This document shows, piece after piece, positions 34,343 through 42,931 of a DNA stretch of 64,000 bases (position 1 is its first letter; every line of letters begins with the position of its first letter). This stretch comes from Pseudobdellovibrionaceae bacterium (GTDB lineage Bacteria; Bdellovibrionota; Bdellovibrionia; Bdellovibrionales; Bdellovibrionaceae). The notes under the pieces are model-generated. The model saw only the letters and a list, made by a program, of their open reading frames with translations, was not told where the DNA came from and did no database searches. The position numbers and the translations under genes were made by a program. The stretch is taken from positions 1-64,000 of the forward strand of contig CANFQX010000013.1 of NCBI GenBank assembly GCA_947449255.1, written 5' to 3'.

Positions 34343-34386
34343 TTTCAATCAGCTTAAATATTAAGCTGATTGAAAATGAGTTTTTA
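34343..34386 (+). terminator. Perfect 15-bp hairpin between clpP and clpX
   Basis: Positions 34343-34357 pair perfectly with 34361-34375 around a three-base loop, ATA. The stem is followed by ATGAGTTTTT. It could be a leaky terminator, an attenuator or an mRNA 3'-end stabiliser for clpP. It is AT-rich, and the T-run starts 5 bases after the stem, so full termination is doubtful. Confidence 0.65.
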
Positions 34387-34460
34387 GAGTTCGTTTTTAA
34401 TTTTGATATGAAATTTTTAAATTATTGAAATATAAGACTTTTAAAAAGGACGACAGTCAG

Positions 34461-35753
34461 ATGAGTACAAAAGATACCAACGGAGCATTAAGATGTAGTT
34501 TCTGCGGCAAAGGCCAAAAGGAAGTTAAAAAGCTAATTGCAGGTCCTGGCGTCTACATATGCGATGAGTGTATTGATCTTTGCAATGACATTATTGATGA
34601 GGAAAAAGGCAAAGACGTAGCTACTAAGGGTGCTTTTAGAGTTCCGAAGCCAGTTGATATTAAAAATCATCTTGATGATTATGTTATTGGTCAGACTCAA
34701 GCGAAAAAGACTTTGGCAGTGGCTGTTCATAACCATTACAAGAGAATCAATGCATTGTCTGGCAGCAAAAAAAATGTAGAAGTTGAAATGCAAAAATCAA
34801 ATATCTTGCTGATTGGACCGACTGGTTCAGGTAAAACTTTGTTGGCTCAAACAATTGCAAAAGTATTAAATGTTCCATTTGCAATGGCTGATGCGACGAC
34901 ACTGACCGAAGCCGGATACGTTGGGGAAGATGTCGAAAATGTAGTTTTGAATCTGCTTCAAGCTGCTGATTATGATGTAGAAAAAGCCCAAAAAGGCGTT
35001 ATCTATGTTGATGAGATCGATAAAATTGCTAGAAAATCTGAAAATCCATCCATCACACGTGATGTGAGTGGTGAGGGTGTTCAACAGGCCCTTTTGAAAA
35101 TCTTAGAGGGAACTGTAGCAAACTTGCCACCTAAAGGTGGCAGAAAGCATCCACAACAAGAATTTATTCAAGTCGACACAACGAATATTCTATTCATTGT
35201 CGGAGGCGCATTTGTTGGATTAGATAAAATTATTGAAAACAGAACATCCAATAAGACGATGGGGATTGCTGCAGATATTCGGACAGCTCAAGAGGTAGAG
35301 AAAAGTGCGAATCTTTTGTCAAAAATTGAGCCTGACGATTTATCAAAATTTGGGTTGATTCCAGAATTTATTGGTCGGCTGCCCGCAATTGCAGTTTTAG
35401 GTCAGCTCGACGAAGAAGCTTTGATGGATATTTTAGTTAGACCAAAGAATGCGATAACAAAGCAATATCAAAAATTGTTCTCATTTGAAGGTGTGGACTT
35501 AAAATTCACCGACAAAGCCCTCAGAGCTGTTGCCAAATTGGCGCTAAAACGCAGAACTGGTGCGCGTGGACTTCGTGGTGTACTAGAATCTGCAATGTTG
35601 GATATTATGTATGACGTCCCTTCAAATAATAATGTGAAAGAAGTTATCATTGATGAAGATGTTATCAATGATGGCGCACAGCCACAGGTTATTTACAAAA
35701 GTAAAGAAGAGATGCAGGCCGAAGAGGAAGAAAAAAGAAAGACTTCAGCTTAA
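34461..35753 (+). CDS. clpX: ATP-dependent Clp protease ATPase subunit ClpX
   Basis: ClpX unfolds tagged proteins and threads them into ClpP. The 430-residue product has the N-terminal C4 zinc finger (CSFCGKG...CDECIDLC), Walker A GPTGSGKT (about 118), Walker [11 protein letters not shown], the pore loop GYVGEDVEN and the sensor 2 region [13 protein letters not shown]. The frame opens earlier at a TTG (34425), but the ATG at 34461, 10 bases after AAGGA, matches the usual ClpX start. Confidence 0.97.
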   Translation: MSTKDTNGALRCSFCGKGQKEVKKLIAGPGVYICDECIDLCNDIIDEEKGKDVATKGAFRVPKPVDIKNHLDDYVIGQTQAKKTLAVAVHNHYKRINALSGSKKNVEVEMQKSNILLIGPTGSGKTLLAQTIAKVLNVPFAMADATTLTEAGYVGEDVENVVLNLLQAADYDVEKAQKGVIYVDEIDKIARKSENPSITRDVSGEGVQQALLKILEGTVANLPPKGGRKHPQQEFIQVDTTNILFIVGGAFVGLDKIIENRTSNKTMGIAADIRTAQEVEKSANLLSKIEPDDLSKFGLIPEFIGRLPAIAVLGQLDEEALMDILVRPKNAITKQYQKLFSFEGVDLKFTDKALRAVAKLALKRRTGARGLRGVLESAMLDIMYDVPSNNNVKEVIIDEDVINDGAQPQVIYKSKEEMQAEEEEKRKTSA

Positions 35754-35780
35754 TAAAAATGAGATTCTAAAGATCAAATC

Positions 35781-35810
35781 AAACCCAGAGCTAAAAACTC
35801 TGGGTTTTTC
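35781..35810 (+). terminator. Rho-independent terminator after clpX
   Basis: AAACCCAGAG (35781-35790) pairs with CTCTGGGTTT (35798-35807), a perfect 10-bp stem with a 7-base loop, followed by Ts. It lies 28 bp after the clpX stop. The remaining gap to lon (35811-36073) is AT-rich; GGGAGGGAGAGG at its end is the lon ribosome-binding site. Confidence 0.9.
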
Positions 35811-36073
35811 ATTTGAGGATTGCCCTTTACTGTTATTTGATTTGATTTTGCACCCAGGTCGAGCTGAATTGTGCCATAAATAGGAAAAAACTTAGGACTT
35901 AAGCCGAGTTAATCAAATCAACATTTTTAATCGATATATTTACTTCCCAGTAATCGTACACATAGTTAAACTGAGAACAGGATTTGCGATGGTTAAATTG
36001 GAATTAGCCGGAAAGAAGTTCCTCTTGTGTCCTAATACGCAAGATGCTCGAAAACCCAAGGGAGGGAGAGGAT

Positions 36074-38590
36074 ATGAGTCAGGGAAAAGTTCAACAACTA
36101 CCACTTTTGCCCCTAAGAGACCTCATCATTTTTCCACATATGATGATGCCGTTGTTCGTAGGTCGCGAAAAGAGTATTAATGCTCTAGAAGAGGCCATGA
36201 GTAAGCAAATCGACATCGTTTTGGCAGCTCAAAAGGATGCCAAAACCAACAACCCTGAGTCCAAGGATATCTATTCTATTGGAACAGTTGGAACAATCAT
36301 TCAATTGTTAAGATTGCCGGATGGAACGGTCAAAGTCCTTGTTGAGGGAAAGCGTCGAGTTAAAATCATTGATTTTGTAAACAATGAAAATTTCTTTGTG
36401 GTTTCGGTAGAGAACTTAGATGAAGAGCCAACAAATATTGTTGAAGCTGCTGCATTGGTTCGCTCTGTAAAGACAACTTTTGAAACATATGTGAAGCTTA
36501 ATAAGCGAATTCCACCTGAAATTTTGATGCGAGTGTCGACGATCGAAAATCCAGGTGAATTGGCTGACATTATTGTTGCCCAGTTAAATCTCAAGCTGGA
36601 AGACAAGCAAGCAGTGCTTGAAATCATTGATCCGAGTAAACGTCTTGAGCATCTATTAAATTTGATGACCGGTGAGATTGAAATTCTCGAAGTCGAAAAA
36701 AAGATTCGTACTCGCGTCAAAAAGCAGATGGAACGCTCGCAAAAAGAGTACTATTTGAATGAGCAAATGCAGGCTATTCAAAAAGAACTTGGTGAAAAAG
36801 ACGATTATCAAGCTGAGCTTCAAGATCTTGAGATAAAATGCAAAAATAAAAAAATGTCTCAAGAAGCTAAAGATAAGGTGATGAAAGAAGTTAAAAAACT
36901 CAAAATGATGTCACCAATGTCAGCTGAGGCGACTGTTTTGCGCAATTATATCGATTGGATCTTGTCACTTCCTTGGGCTGATTACTCCGAAGAAAAGCAT
37001 GACATTAAAAATGCACAGCGCATTCTTGATGACGAGCATTGGGGTTTGGAAAAAGTCAAAGATCGTATTCTTGAATATTTAGCAGTTCTTTCTATTTCAA
37101 AAAATATGAAAGGGCCGATCTTATGCTTGGCTGGTCCTCCGGGAGTTGGTAAAACTTCTTTGGCGAAGTCTATCGCTGAGTCATTGAATCGCCCATTTGC
37201 TCGTATTTCACTTGGTGGAGTGCGCGATGAAGCAGAGATTCGCGGACACAGAAAAACTTATGTTGGAGCAATGCCTGGTAAAATTATTCAGGCCCTTCGC
37301 AAAGTTGATAAAGGCAATCCTTTGGTGTTGCTGGATGAAATTGACAAGATGGCAAATGATTTTAGGGGTGATCCTTCAGCAGCAATGCTTGAGGTTTTAG
37401 ATCCAGAACAAAATTCATCCTTCCAAGATCACTACCTTGAAGTTGAGTATGATTTGTCAAAGGTCATGTTTATTGCGACAGCAAATACTTTGCATACTGT
37501 TCCACGCCCACTTTTGGATCGTATGGAAATCATTCAGCTGGAAGGTTATATTGAACAAGAAAAGTTCCATATAGCGAGGAATTATTTGGTTCCTAAGCAA
37601 ATTGAAAATCATGGTTTGAACAACTACAAAGTGTCATTCAAAGACGACACCATCCGTGATATCATTCGCTATTACACGAGAGAAGCTGGTGTTCGTAATC
37701 TTGAGAGACAGATTGCAAATGTTTGTCGCAAAGTTGCTAAAGATATCGTTATGGGTGAAGCTGTGCAAAATCTTAAGGGAGAAGGCACGAAGAAGGCTGA
37801 ATCAAAAGTAGTCGCGGCTAAGAAAACTGGAAAATCAGGCAAGGTCGCAACAACATCAACCATTGCTCCAACAAAAGCGGGTGGTTATGTTGTCACTCCT
37901 CAAAAGCTGGTCGAACTGTTAGGTGCCCATAAATATAGATTTGGCATGATTGAGACAGAGAATGAAATTGGACTTACCAATGGAATGGCTTGGACTGAAG
38001 TCGGTGGTGATCTGTTAGCCGTAGAAGTCAGCGTAGTTCCAGGTAAAGGCAAATTCACAGTGACGGGCCAGTTGGGTGATGTCATGAAAGAGTCTTGTGC
38101 GGCAGCGATGAGTTATGTTCGATCTCGAGGACCCTTGTTTGGTTTGGACAAAGAGTATTTTTCAAATATTGATGTTCATATCCATTTACCTGAGGGTGCC
38201 GTTCCTAAGGACGGTCCATCTGCGGGAATTGCTTTAACAACATCTATTGTTTCAGCAATTACAAAGATTCCAGTGAAACGAACTGTAGCCATGACCGGTG
38301 AAATCTCTCTGAGAGGTCGTGTGATGGCCATTGGGGGATTGAAGGAAAAGGTGCTCGCGGCACATCGTGGTGGAATCAAAATGATTATTTGTCCAAAAGA
38401 GAACGAAAAAGATCTTAAAGACATCCCTAAGGAAGTCATGAAGGATTTGAAAGTCATCTTGGTGGATCATGTCGATCAGGTATTGATTAATGCTCTAGAT
38501 GTAAAAAATCCTAAAGAACTTTTCAAAGTTCAGAAGGAGCGAGAGTTTGGAATTAAAGCGCAGTACACTGGACAACAGACTGCTCATTAG
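36074..38590 (+). CDS. lon: ATP-dependent protease Lon
   Basis: Lon degrades misfolded and regulatory proteins. From the ATG at 36074, which follows AGGGAGG and starts the conserved [16 protein letters not shown], the product has 838 residues. The frame also opens at 36044, inside the purine-rich stretch. The layout is an N-terminal LAN domain, a coiled linker, the AAA+ domain with Walker [10 protein letters not shown] (about 354), and the protease domain with catalytic Ser in [11 protein letters not shown] (about 715) and Lys in [14 protein letters not shown] (about 757). A basic, Ala/Lys/Thr-rich insert (about residues 578-605) separates AAA+ and protease domains. Confidence 0.97.
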   Translation: MSQGKVQQLPLLPLRDLIIFPHMMMPLFVGREKSINALEEAMSKQIDIVLAAQKDAKTNNPESKDIYSIGTVGTIIQLLRLPDGTVKVLVEGKRRVKIIDFVNNENFFVVSVENLDEEPTNIVEAAALVRSVKTTFETYVKLNKRIPPEILMRVSTIENPGELADIIVAQLNLKLEDKQAVLEIIDPSKRLEHLLNLMTGEIEILEVEKKIRTRVKKQMERSQKEYYLNEQMQAIQKELGEKDDYQAELQDLEIKCKNKKMSQEAKDKVMKEVKKLKMMSPMSAEATVLRNYIDWILSLPWADYSEEKHDIKNAQRILDDEHWGLEKVKDRILEYLAVLSISKNMKGPILCLAGPPGVGKTSLAKSIAESLNRPFARISLGGVRDEAEIRGHRKTYVGAMPGKIIQALRKVDKGNPLVLLDEIDKMANDFRGDPSAAMLEVLDPEQNSSFQDHYLEVEYDLSKVMFIATANTLHTVPRPLLDRMEIIQLEGYIEQEKFHIARNYLVPKQIENHGLNNYKVSFKDDTIRDIIRYYTREAGVRNLERQIANVCRKVAKDIVMGEAVQNLKGEGTKKAESKVVAAKKTGKSGKVATTSTIAPTKAGGYVVTPQKLVELLGAHKYRFGMIETENEIGLTNGMAWTEVGGDLLAVEVSVVPGKGKFTVTGQLGDVMKESCAAAMSYVRSRGPLFGLDKEYFSNIDVHIHLPEGAVPKDGPSAGIALTTSIVSAITKIPVKRTVAMTGEISLRGRVMAIGGLKEKVLAAHRGGIKMIICPKENEKDLKDIPKEVMKDLKVILVDHVDQVLINALDVKNPKELFKVQKEREFGIKAQYTGQQTAH

Positions 38591-38643
38591 TTCAAATTTA
38601 ACTGCCATTTATTTAAGCAAATAAATGCATGCATAATTATAAT

Positions 38644-38681
38644 AAAGGGAGCTGGAAGTTCATATTTTCAGCTCCCTTTTT
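38644..38681 (+). terminator. Rho-independent terminator after lon
   Basis: AAAGGGAGCTG (38644-38654) pairs with CAGCTCCCTTT (38669-38679), with weaker pairing inside, and ends in a T5 run. The following gap to 38908 holds no gene; it has a small AACC/GGTT stem with eight Ts near 38870-38888 and a GGAG 11 bases before the next ATG. Confidence 0.92.
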
Positions 38682-38908
38682 CTAATTTAGCCCACGATGC
38701 CCCTATGAAGACCGAATGCGTTATATAATTTAATGCGATAAATTTTTTCGAACATCATAGGTCTTTTCATTAAATTTCTGAAAATTGTCCTAACGCTGCC
38801 TAATATGTTGGCACATATAAACTTCTTACATTGACGAAATGATCACAATCTGAGAAAAAAATGAACCCGAATTGGTAGGTTTTTTTTCGTCTTGGAGTTT
38901 TATTTCTT

Positions 38909-40012
38909 ATGAATCAGTCCGATCGCTCATTTGAGCTTGGTAAACTGTATTGTGACCGAGGAGAGTTTGTTCCAGCAATGGAACATCTCAGCGAGGCGTC
39001 GGAATATTATTTTGCCGAAAAAAATTTCTCTCAATATCTCAAATGTCAGAATTTACTTCTGCGTGTCTATGCAGAACGCGAACAATTTGAGGACATAAAT
39101 CTGACCAAAGAAAAGCTTCAAGACCTTGTTCTTAAAGAGGGCTTTGAGCTGAATTCAAAAACTTATTATACTCTTGCAGTTTGTGCCACCTACAAAGGGC
39201 AGCACGAAACCGCCCTAGATTACCTGCAGAAGGCTTTGGCCATTGCTTTAGCGTCCGACTTCAAGGAAGACATCTGTCATGCTATTTTTGGCTTGGCGAT
39301 GGTTTATTCTCATCCGAAAATTGGTCGTCAGTCGGATGCATTAAAAGAAATATACAATCTTCAGGTGTTTTTCCAAGTTTATCAAATGCCTGAGCTGCAA
39401 GCTTCCTCGCTGCTCTTAAATGCAGACATTTTAAAACAGCTTAAAAAATATGATGAGGCCATCGATATACTTTGGCGCGCTTACGACGTTATAAAAGAGA
39501 CTCGCAATGTCGTCATGGGGAATGTTCTTTTAGGGGCCCTGGCGGATTCGTATTTTGAGCTTGGTGATAAAGATATGGCCCGAACTTATATCGTTTTGGC
39601 ATCAAGATCAGTGGATTCTGAAAATCACCGCAGAACTGCGCGTATGATTAAGACGCTTTCTGAAAAAATCGGCGGCGACTCTCACTCTAATTTCGACCTT
39701 ATTTTTGATGAAGCAAATCATGCCGTCGTTGAGAAGAAAATGGGAAGAATCGATTTTAAAAATCAATTTATACTTTTAGATCTTTTGCGTTTGTTTGTGA
39801 CAAGCCAAGGGACAATTTATTCAAAGGAGTATTTAGTAGAGAATGTCTGGAAGCAGCCCTATGATCCAGCAATACATGACAATAAAATCTACGTGACGAT
39901 TAAGCGACTTCGTAAGCTCATTGAGCCTGATTACGAGAAACCAAAATATATATTTAGAGCCAAAAATGGATATTACATGAATAAGTCGGCTCGAGTACAT
40001 TTCGAGCACTAA
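38909..40012 (+). CDS. TPR protein with C-terminal OmpR-type winged helix
   Basis: A 367-residue cytoplasmic regulator. Residues of about 1-250 are TPR-like helix pairs (GEFVPAMEHLSEASEYYF, GQHETALDYLQKALAIALA, KKYDEAIDILWRAYDVI). The last 95 residues form a trans_reg_C winged helix (FILLDLLRLFVTSQGTIYSKEYLVENVW, then NKIYVTIKRLRKLIEP, then YIFRAKNGYYM). Arrangement with the DNA-binding domain at the C-terminus and no receiver domain suggests that a protein or peptide bound by the TPRs controls it. The next gene, 11 bp downstream, encodes a secreted protein and may be co-regulated. Confidence 0.8.
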   Translation: MNQSDRSFELGKLYCDRGEFVPAMEHLSEASEYYFAEKNFSQYLKCQNLLLRVYAEREQFEDINLTKEKLQDLVLKEGFELNSKTYYTLAVCATYKGQHETALDYLQKALAIALASDFKEDICHAIFGLAMVYSHPKIGRQSDALKEIYNLQVFFQVYQMPELQASSLLLNADILKQLKKYDEAIDILWRAYDVIKETRNVVMGNVLLGALADSYFELGDKDMARTYIVLASRSVDSENHRRTARMIKTLSEKIGGDSHSNFDLIFDEANHAVVEKKMGRIDFKNQFILLDLLRLFVTSQGTIYSKEYLVENVWKQPYDPAIHDNKIYVTIKRLRKLIEPDYEKPKYIFRAKNGYYMNKSARVHFEH

Positions 40013-40023
40013 AAGGGGGATTC

Positions 40024-40593
40024 ATGTTGCGTCAATCAATTCTAGCTATTTTACTGATATTTGTGAGCACATTGGGTTCAGTTCATTCGAATGCCTCGGT
40101 TCATTCGAAGGGTTCCGTTGAGAATAAATTAAAAATACTTGGCGATGACCGTTGGACGCATTGGCCATGGAGATTAGCTCAGCCCATTCCATGGAGTGAT
40201 ATCCAGGGAATTTGGAAGGTCGAAGGCAGTGAAAACGTTTCCTATTTTTCTTTTAAAAAAATCTACGGGAGAAATAGCGATTTGCGTCAGATTAGTCTAA
40301 AACAGATTGATCCCGAAAGCTGTCAGGTCATTGGAAGCGGCGTCGGTATTGAAAAGGGTTCTTTTATCTATGCCCAGATCACTAACGAGGATGGTGCAAT
40401 TTTTAGGTTGAATCTCTCAGCCTTTAAATGTTCGGATTCGCCGTTATTGCCGAATGAGAAAAATGACTGCGTTGATTCAATGATGGTTCTTTCCATAGGT
40501 GAAGTGTCTGTTGCCAATTTGGATCAGATGCTTCATATGAGAATTCAAAAGCTCACGTCGGATCTAAATGAAAATATTTGCTTTATAAAATAG
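40024..40593 (+). CDS. Secreted protein of unknown function (189 aa)
   Basis: An exported protein with a signal peptide (MLRQSILAILLIFVSTLGSVHS, cleavage near NASVHS) and an AAGGGGG ribosome-binding site 5 bases before the ATG. Behind it, short Ser-rich near-repeats (SVHSNA, SVHSKG) precede a beta-rich domain of about 150 residues with Trp-rich WTHWPW and GIWKVEG, and four cysteines (SCQVIG, FKCSDS, NDCVDS, NICF). I know no family for it. It follows the TPR/winged-helix gene by 11 bp, so it is probably in the same operon. Confidence 0.7.
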   Translation: MLRQSILAILLIFVSTLGSVHSNASVHSKGSVENKLKILGDDRWTHWPWRLAQPIPWSDIQGIWKVEGSENVSYFSFKKIYGRNSDLRQISLKQIDPESCQVIGSGVGIEKGSFIYAQITNEDGAIFRLNLSAFKCSDSPLLPNEKNDCVDSMMVLSIGEVSVANLDQMLHMRIQKLTSDLNENICFIK

Positions 40594-40613
40594 TAATTAT
40601 TTAAAAAAAGTTA

Positions 40614-40643
40614 TTGCAAAATGGGTAGGATCTTTGGTAATAA
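40614..40643 (+). promoter_or_regulatory. Promoter of tRNA-Val
   Basis: TTGCAA (40614-40619), an 18-bp spacer, then TAATAA (40638-40643). Transcription would start about 12 bases before the mature tRNA 5' end. The duplicated tRNA copy at 42570 has no such promoter in its upstream sequence. Confidence 0.6.
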
Positions 40644-40662
40644 TTGGTCCTTCCAACACAAT

Positions 40663-40738
40663 AGGGAGTTAGCTCAGTTGGTAGAGCGCCACCCTTACAA
40701 GGTGGACGTCGCAGGTTCGAATCCTGTACTCCCTACCA
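40663..40738 (+). tRNA. tRNA-Val (anticodon UAC)
   Basis: A complete 76-base tRNA with encoded CCA. The acceptor stem AGGGAGT/ACTCCCT pairs perfectly. The anticodon arm is CCACC-CTTACAA-GGTGG with anticodon TAC; the T-arm is GCAGG-TTCGAAT-CCTGT. It is followed by a terminator hairpin. Most of this gene and 86 bp after it are repeated at 42579-42731. Confidence 0.97.
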
Positions 40739-40824
40739 TTTAACCACCGCAATCACGGTGGTTTTTTTATTTGTAGAGACCGCCATTGGTATAAAATCAC
40801 ATTAAATTGCTATAATGGTAGAAA
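40672..40824 (+). repeat. Left copy of the 153-bp tRNA-flank repeat
   Basis: Covers the tRNA from the D-arm on, its terminator and 60 bp of flank. It aligns without gaps to 42579-42731; I count 10 differences in 153 positions. Similarity ends sharply on the left in the acceptor stem and on the right after GTAGAAA. Confidence 0.9.
40741..40769 (+). terminator. Terminator of tRNA-Val
   Basis: AACCACCG (40742-40749) pairs with CGGTGGTT (40756-40763) around CAATCA, followed by T6. Confidence 0.88.
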
Positions 40825-40864
40825 TGAGTAAGGTCGCAAGTTTCAAGCTGGGCGATTTTTAGGT

Positions 40865-41209
40865 ATGAGAATTATTCACTACAAGGGTGAAAGGATTGGT
40901 TGGACCGAGCTGAATCCATTTTCTGAGTCTCCCACATCTGCGAGTTTCACTGTTCAAATCAGCCGTCCTGACTTTAGGGGAAAAGGTATGGGCAAGCAGA
41001 TACATGAAATGGCGATCACTGATTTTTTAAAATTATCTTCAGAGGTTCAGTACATCGAGGCGTGGACTCACCAGCGAAACTTAGCTGAGCAGAAAATCTT
41101 ATTAAGTCTAAATTTTATTAAGCACGACGGCGAGGGCAAAATTTTTGTCATCAATGGAGTTGAGGAGCCGTTTATTTCGTTTGAACTTAAAGTGCCAAAC
41201 GATGTCTAA
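40865..41209 (+). CDS. Short GNAT-family acetyltransferase, possibly N-terminally truncated
   Basis: The acetyl-CoA-binding motif A is visible: FRGKGMGKQIHEMA (residues 37-50), preceded by the beta-strand FTVQISRPD and followed by VQYIEAWTHQRNLAEQKILLSLNFI, typical of motif B. At 114 residues it is 30-40 shorter than usual because the first strand and helices before motif A are largely missing. The start lies only 40 bp after the end of the tRNA-flank repeat, so the 5' part may have been lost when the repeat formed. The upstream flank contains TATAAT-like DNA, which could serve as a promoter. The substrate is unknown. Confidence 0.7.
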   Translation: MRIIHYKGERIGWTELNPFSESPTSASFTVQISRPDFRGKGMGKQIHEMAITDFLKLSSEVQYIEAWTHQRNLAEQKILLSLNFIKHDGEGKIFVINGVEEPFISFELKVPNDV

Positions 41210-41256
41210 GGTTCTTCCTTTATCTAAAATCTCGAGAACAGATTTTTTATCACAGA

Positions 41257-41931
41257 TTAGCTTGCCGCGAGTATATCTTTGTAGACGTCAAAAACACGAG
41301 CCTTGTGGTGATGGGTCTTTATAGCTATTTGATATGGAGTACTGCCCGGATTTTTTTGTAGATAGCTTGCGACATCTGCATTTACAACGGATCCAAAGAG
41401 CGCTCGGTTTCTAAGTTCTAAATTATTTTTGTAAATGAGGGGCACGGGCAGTAAAAACTTGTCAGCTTTGAGCTCAAATTTTGGCGCAGCAATTCCATAT
41501 TTAATGAAATAAGAAGCTGGCTGTCGAGGGGGAGGCCCCTTAAGAAGTAGCTCAACGTGGGACTTTTTTTTGCAAAAGGGTCTTATTATCTTCAGCTGGC
41601 TAGAGAGTATGTTATTTTCAGCTAAAAATTCTATGAATCCACCAAGTATGGCTGGGTTAAAATTATTTTCTGCCAAGATAAGTCGTCGTATTTTGGATGG
41701 ACTTAAAAGGTGTCCAAATTCTAAAAGCCAACAAAGAAACCCTTCGGTTAATCTTGAAGTTTTTAGATGAAGAGATGCCGACAAGAAAAAAAATTCAATA
41801 TCCATAAAAATTAAATCAGTGTTTTCTTTAGTTATGTTTGTGGATGCAGCCTGAACAGCAATTCCAAAATAGCGAGCCATCTGCAGAAAGAAGTCCTCAC
41901 TAATGTTATTTTGTGATTTTTTTAAGATCAT
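41257..41931 (-). CDS. Partner protein with C-terminal winged-helix-like segment, second gene of module 2
   Basis: A 224-residue protein related to the 3941-4588 product at its C-terminus. Shared words are DKFLLPVPLI (versus NNFLIPLGSI), LRNRALFGSVVNADV (versus YRNRLIYGAAIRSDV) and TPYQIAIKTHHHKARVFDVY (versus TPYAIAKAIGCSYEPAHRIFGEY). The N-terminal halves differ strongly, though both look helical. It overlaps the nucleotidyltransferase gene by 26 bases, as in module 1 but longer. The basic loop CKKKSHVELLLKGPPPRQP may contact DNA or RNA. No catalytic motif is evident. Confidence 0.68.
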   Translation of the reverse strand: MILKKSQNNISEDFFLQMARYFGIAVQAASTNITKENTDLIFMDIEFFFLSASLHLKTSRLTEGFLCWLLEFGHLLSPSKIRRLILAENNFNPAILGGFIEFLAENNILSSQLKIIRPFCKKKSHVELLLKGPPPRQPASYFIKYGIAAPKFELKADKFLLPVPLIYKNNLELRNRALFGSVVNADVASYLQKNPGSTPYQIAIKTHHHKARVFDVYKDILAAS

Positions 41932-42451
41932 TAATAGTCTCCTTAAAATCAGCTAAAATTTTATTTGAAGCACTCTCTGGTGGCGAGTTACTTTCCTTTA
42001 TAAAGTTAATAGCGTCGTTCATTTCTTCGGATGTCGGTTTTAGCAGTGTAAGATCTTCCCAGTCCTTATTGGTAAGGTCCCGACGTATTGAAAAGGCCGA
42101 GGCCTTCATTTTAATTAAGTCTGCACGGCTGACTAGTGAGGCCTTAATGGACTTCCAGTGTTGAAGGGGCGTTGCTCTGGATAGGAGGCCCTGCGGCAAG
42201 CTTACCGTGGATGCTTGGTCATTAAGCCAATCGGGTCCAAGGCCTAACGTTTTTCCGACTGCTTCGATAAGCTGCTTGGCCTCAGCAGAGTTAAGCTCTG
42301 TGACGCTGTCCACATCTAAAGTGTATTCTGCACGTGAATATCCGAGTAAATGAATTGCGTACGCACCACAGATCACAATATCGATAGAAAGATTTCTTTT
42401 TGTTAACTCGTTGTCAAGTTGGGCCAGCGCAGTACTCAGAATATCATCCAT
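41906..42451 (-). CDS. Minimal nucleotidyltransferase (DUF6036-like), first gene of module 2
   Basis: A 181-residue homologue of the 3421-3948 protein. The nucleotidyltransferase core reads IVICGAYAIHLLG, then YTLDVDSV (DxD). Other shared positions are PDWLND (NWLNN in module 1), LPQGLL (LPAGW), SRADLIKMKASAFSIRRD (RSDLLKSKLFAYCDR) and DLTLLKPTSEEM (DLLLMKPTVQEL). The two copies look strongly diverged, so they were not produced by a recent duplication. GGAGG lies 7 bases before the ATG, unlike module 1, which seems leaderless. The gene lies between the two tRNA-flank repeats. See the palindrome at 42470-42485 for control. Confidence 0.76.
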   Translation of the reverse strand: MDDILSTALAQLDNELTKRNLSIDIVICGAYAIHLLGYSRAEYTLDVDSVTELNSAEAKQLIEAVGKTLGLGPDWLNDQASTVSLPQGLLSRATPLQHWKSIKASLVSRADLIKMKASAFSIRRDLTNKDWEDLTLLKPTSEEMNDAINFIKESNSPPESASNKILADFKETINDLKKITK

Positions 42452-42469
42452 TTTAATGCCTCCACTAGA

Positions 42470-42511
42470 TATTATTATAATAATACCACAAAATGATGAG
42501 TGAATACAATA
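42470..42511 (-). promoter_or_regulatory. Palindromic operator/promoter region of module 2
   Basis: A perfect 16-bp palindrome, TATTATTATAATAATA (42470-42485), contains TATAAT-like -10 sequences and ends 19 bp before the ATG. Further upstream on the minus strand is TATTGTATTC (42511-42502). Module 1 has a palindrome over its -10 box too, with the words TATTGTATT and TGTGGTA; the minus strand here also reads TGTGGTA next to the palindrome. A common mode of autoregulation is plausible. Confidence 0.5.
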
Positions 42512-42569
42512 TGTTGCTTGGCATCAGGAGGTTGCAATTTTGTTGTATGATATCAATGGCATACGTAGT

Positions 42570-42645
42570 GACCGAATAGCTCAGTTGGTAGAGCGCTACA
42601 CTTACAAGGTGGACGTCGCAGGTTCGAATCCAGTACTCCCTACCA
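42570..42645 (+). pseudogene. tRNA-Val pseudogene (broken acceptor stem)
   Basis: From the D-arm to CCA (42579-42645) it copies tRNA-Val, but the 5' acceptor arm reads GACCGAA opposite ACTCCCT and cannot pair (five mismatches). The anticodon stem has a mismatch (CTACA with GGTGG) and the T-stem another. It looks like the recombinant or decayed end of an insertion at the tRNA locus and should not give a working tRNA. Confidence 0.85.
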
Positions 42646-42731
42646 TTTAACCACCGAAAGCACGGTGGTTTTTTTATTTGTAGAGGCCGCAATTGGTATG
42701 AACTCACATTAAATTGCTATAATTGTAGAAA
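42579..42731 (+). repeat. Right copy of the 153-bp tRNA-flank repeat
   Basis: Gap-free copy of 40672-40824 in the same orientation. The left edge falls inside the tRNA, as is typical of integration junctions that use a tRNA gene, but the copy reaches well past the tRNA 3' end. The stretch 42732-42931 after it holds no gene; it includes a 7-bp hairpin, GCTCTTT-ATTC-AAAGAGC, at 42799. Confidence 0.9.
42648..42678 (+). terminator. Copied terminator behind the tRNA pseudogene
   Basis: AACCACCG and CGGTGGTT are retained around the changed loop AAAGCA and followed by T6, so the stem is intact despite two substitutions in the loop. Confidence 0.8.
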
Positions 42732-42931
42732 AGATTGGTCTTTCTTCAAAGGCGAGACGGGCAAAAATTGGTTCTACTTAACGGTATAAATGCCTGCTGC
42801 TCTTTATTCAAAGAGCTATACGGGAAGAGTTATAAGGATTTTCAGCTGATTTAATTTTTGGTGCGCTTTGACTAAAATGTTAAAACTCGCCGGGGAATAT
42901 GCTAATTTATGTTTATATTTTAGGTGTTTAT

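Noticed and set aside
35989-36180. 63-codon frame before lon
   Set aside because: Overlaps the lon start in another frame, no ribosome-binding site; the product is simply the lon leader misread.
38800-38835. Sigma-54-like TGGCAC before the TPR/winged-helix gene
   Set aside because: The -12 element (TTGC) is missing at the right distance.
42570-42645. Second functional tRNA-Val
   Set aside because: Acceptor stem cannot pair, and the anticodon and T stems each have a mismatch.
42465-42708. Minus-strand frame with the word REYWIRTCD across the tRNA pseudogene
   Set aside because: It is the antisense of the copied tRNA, a common false gene call.
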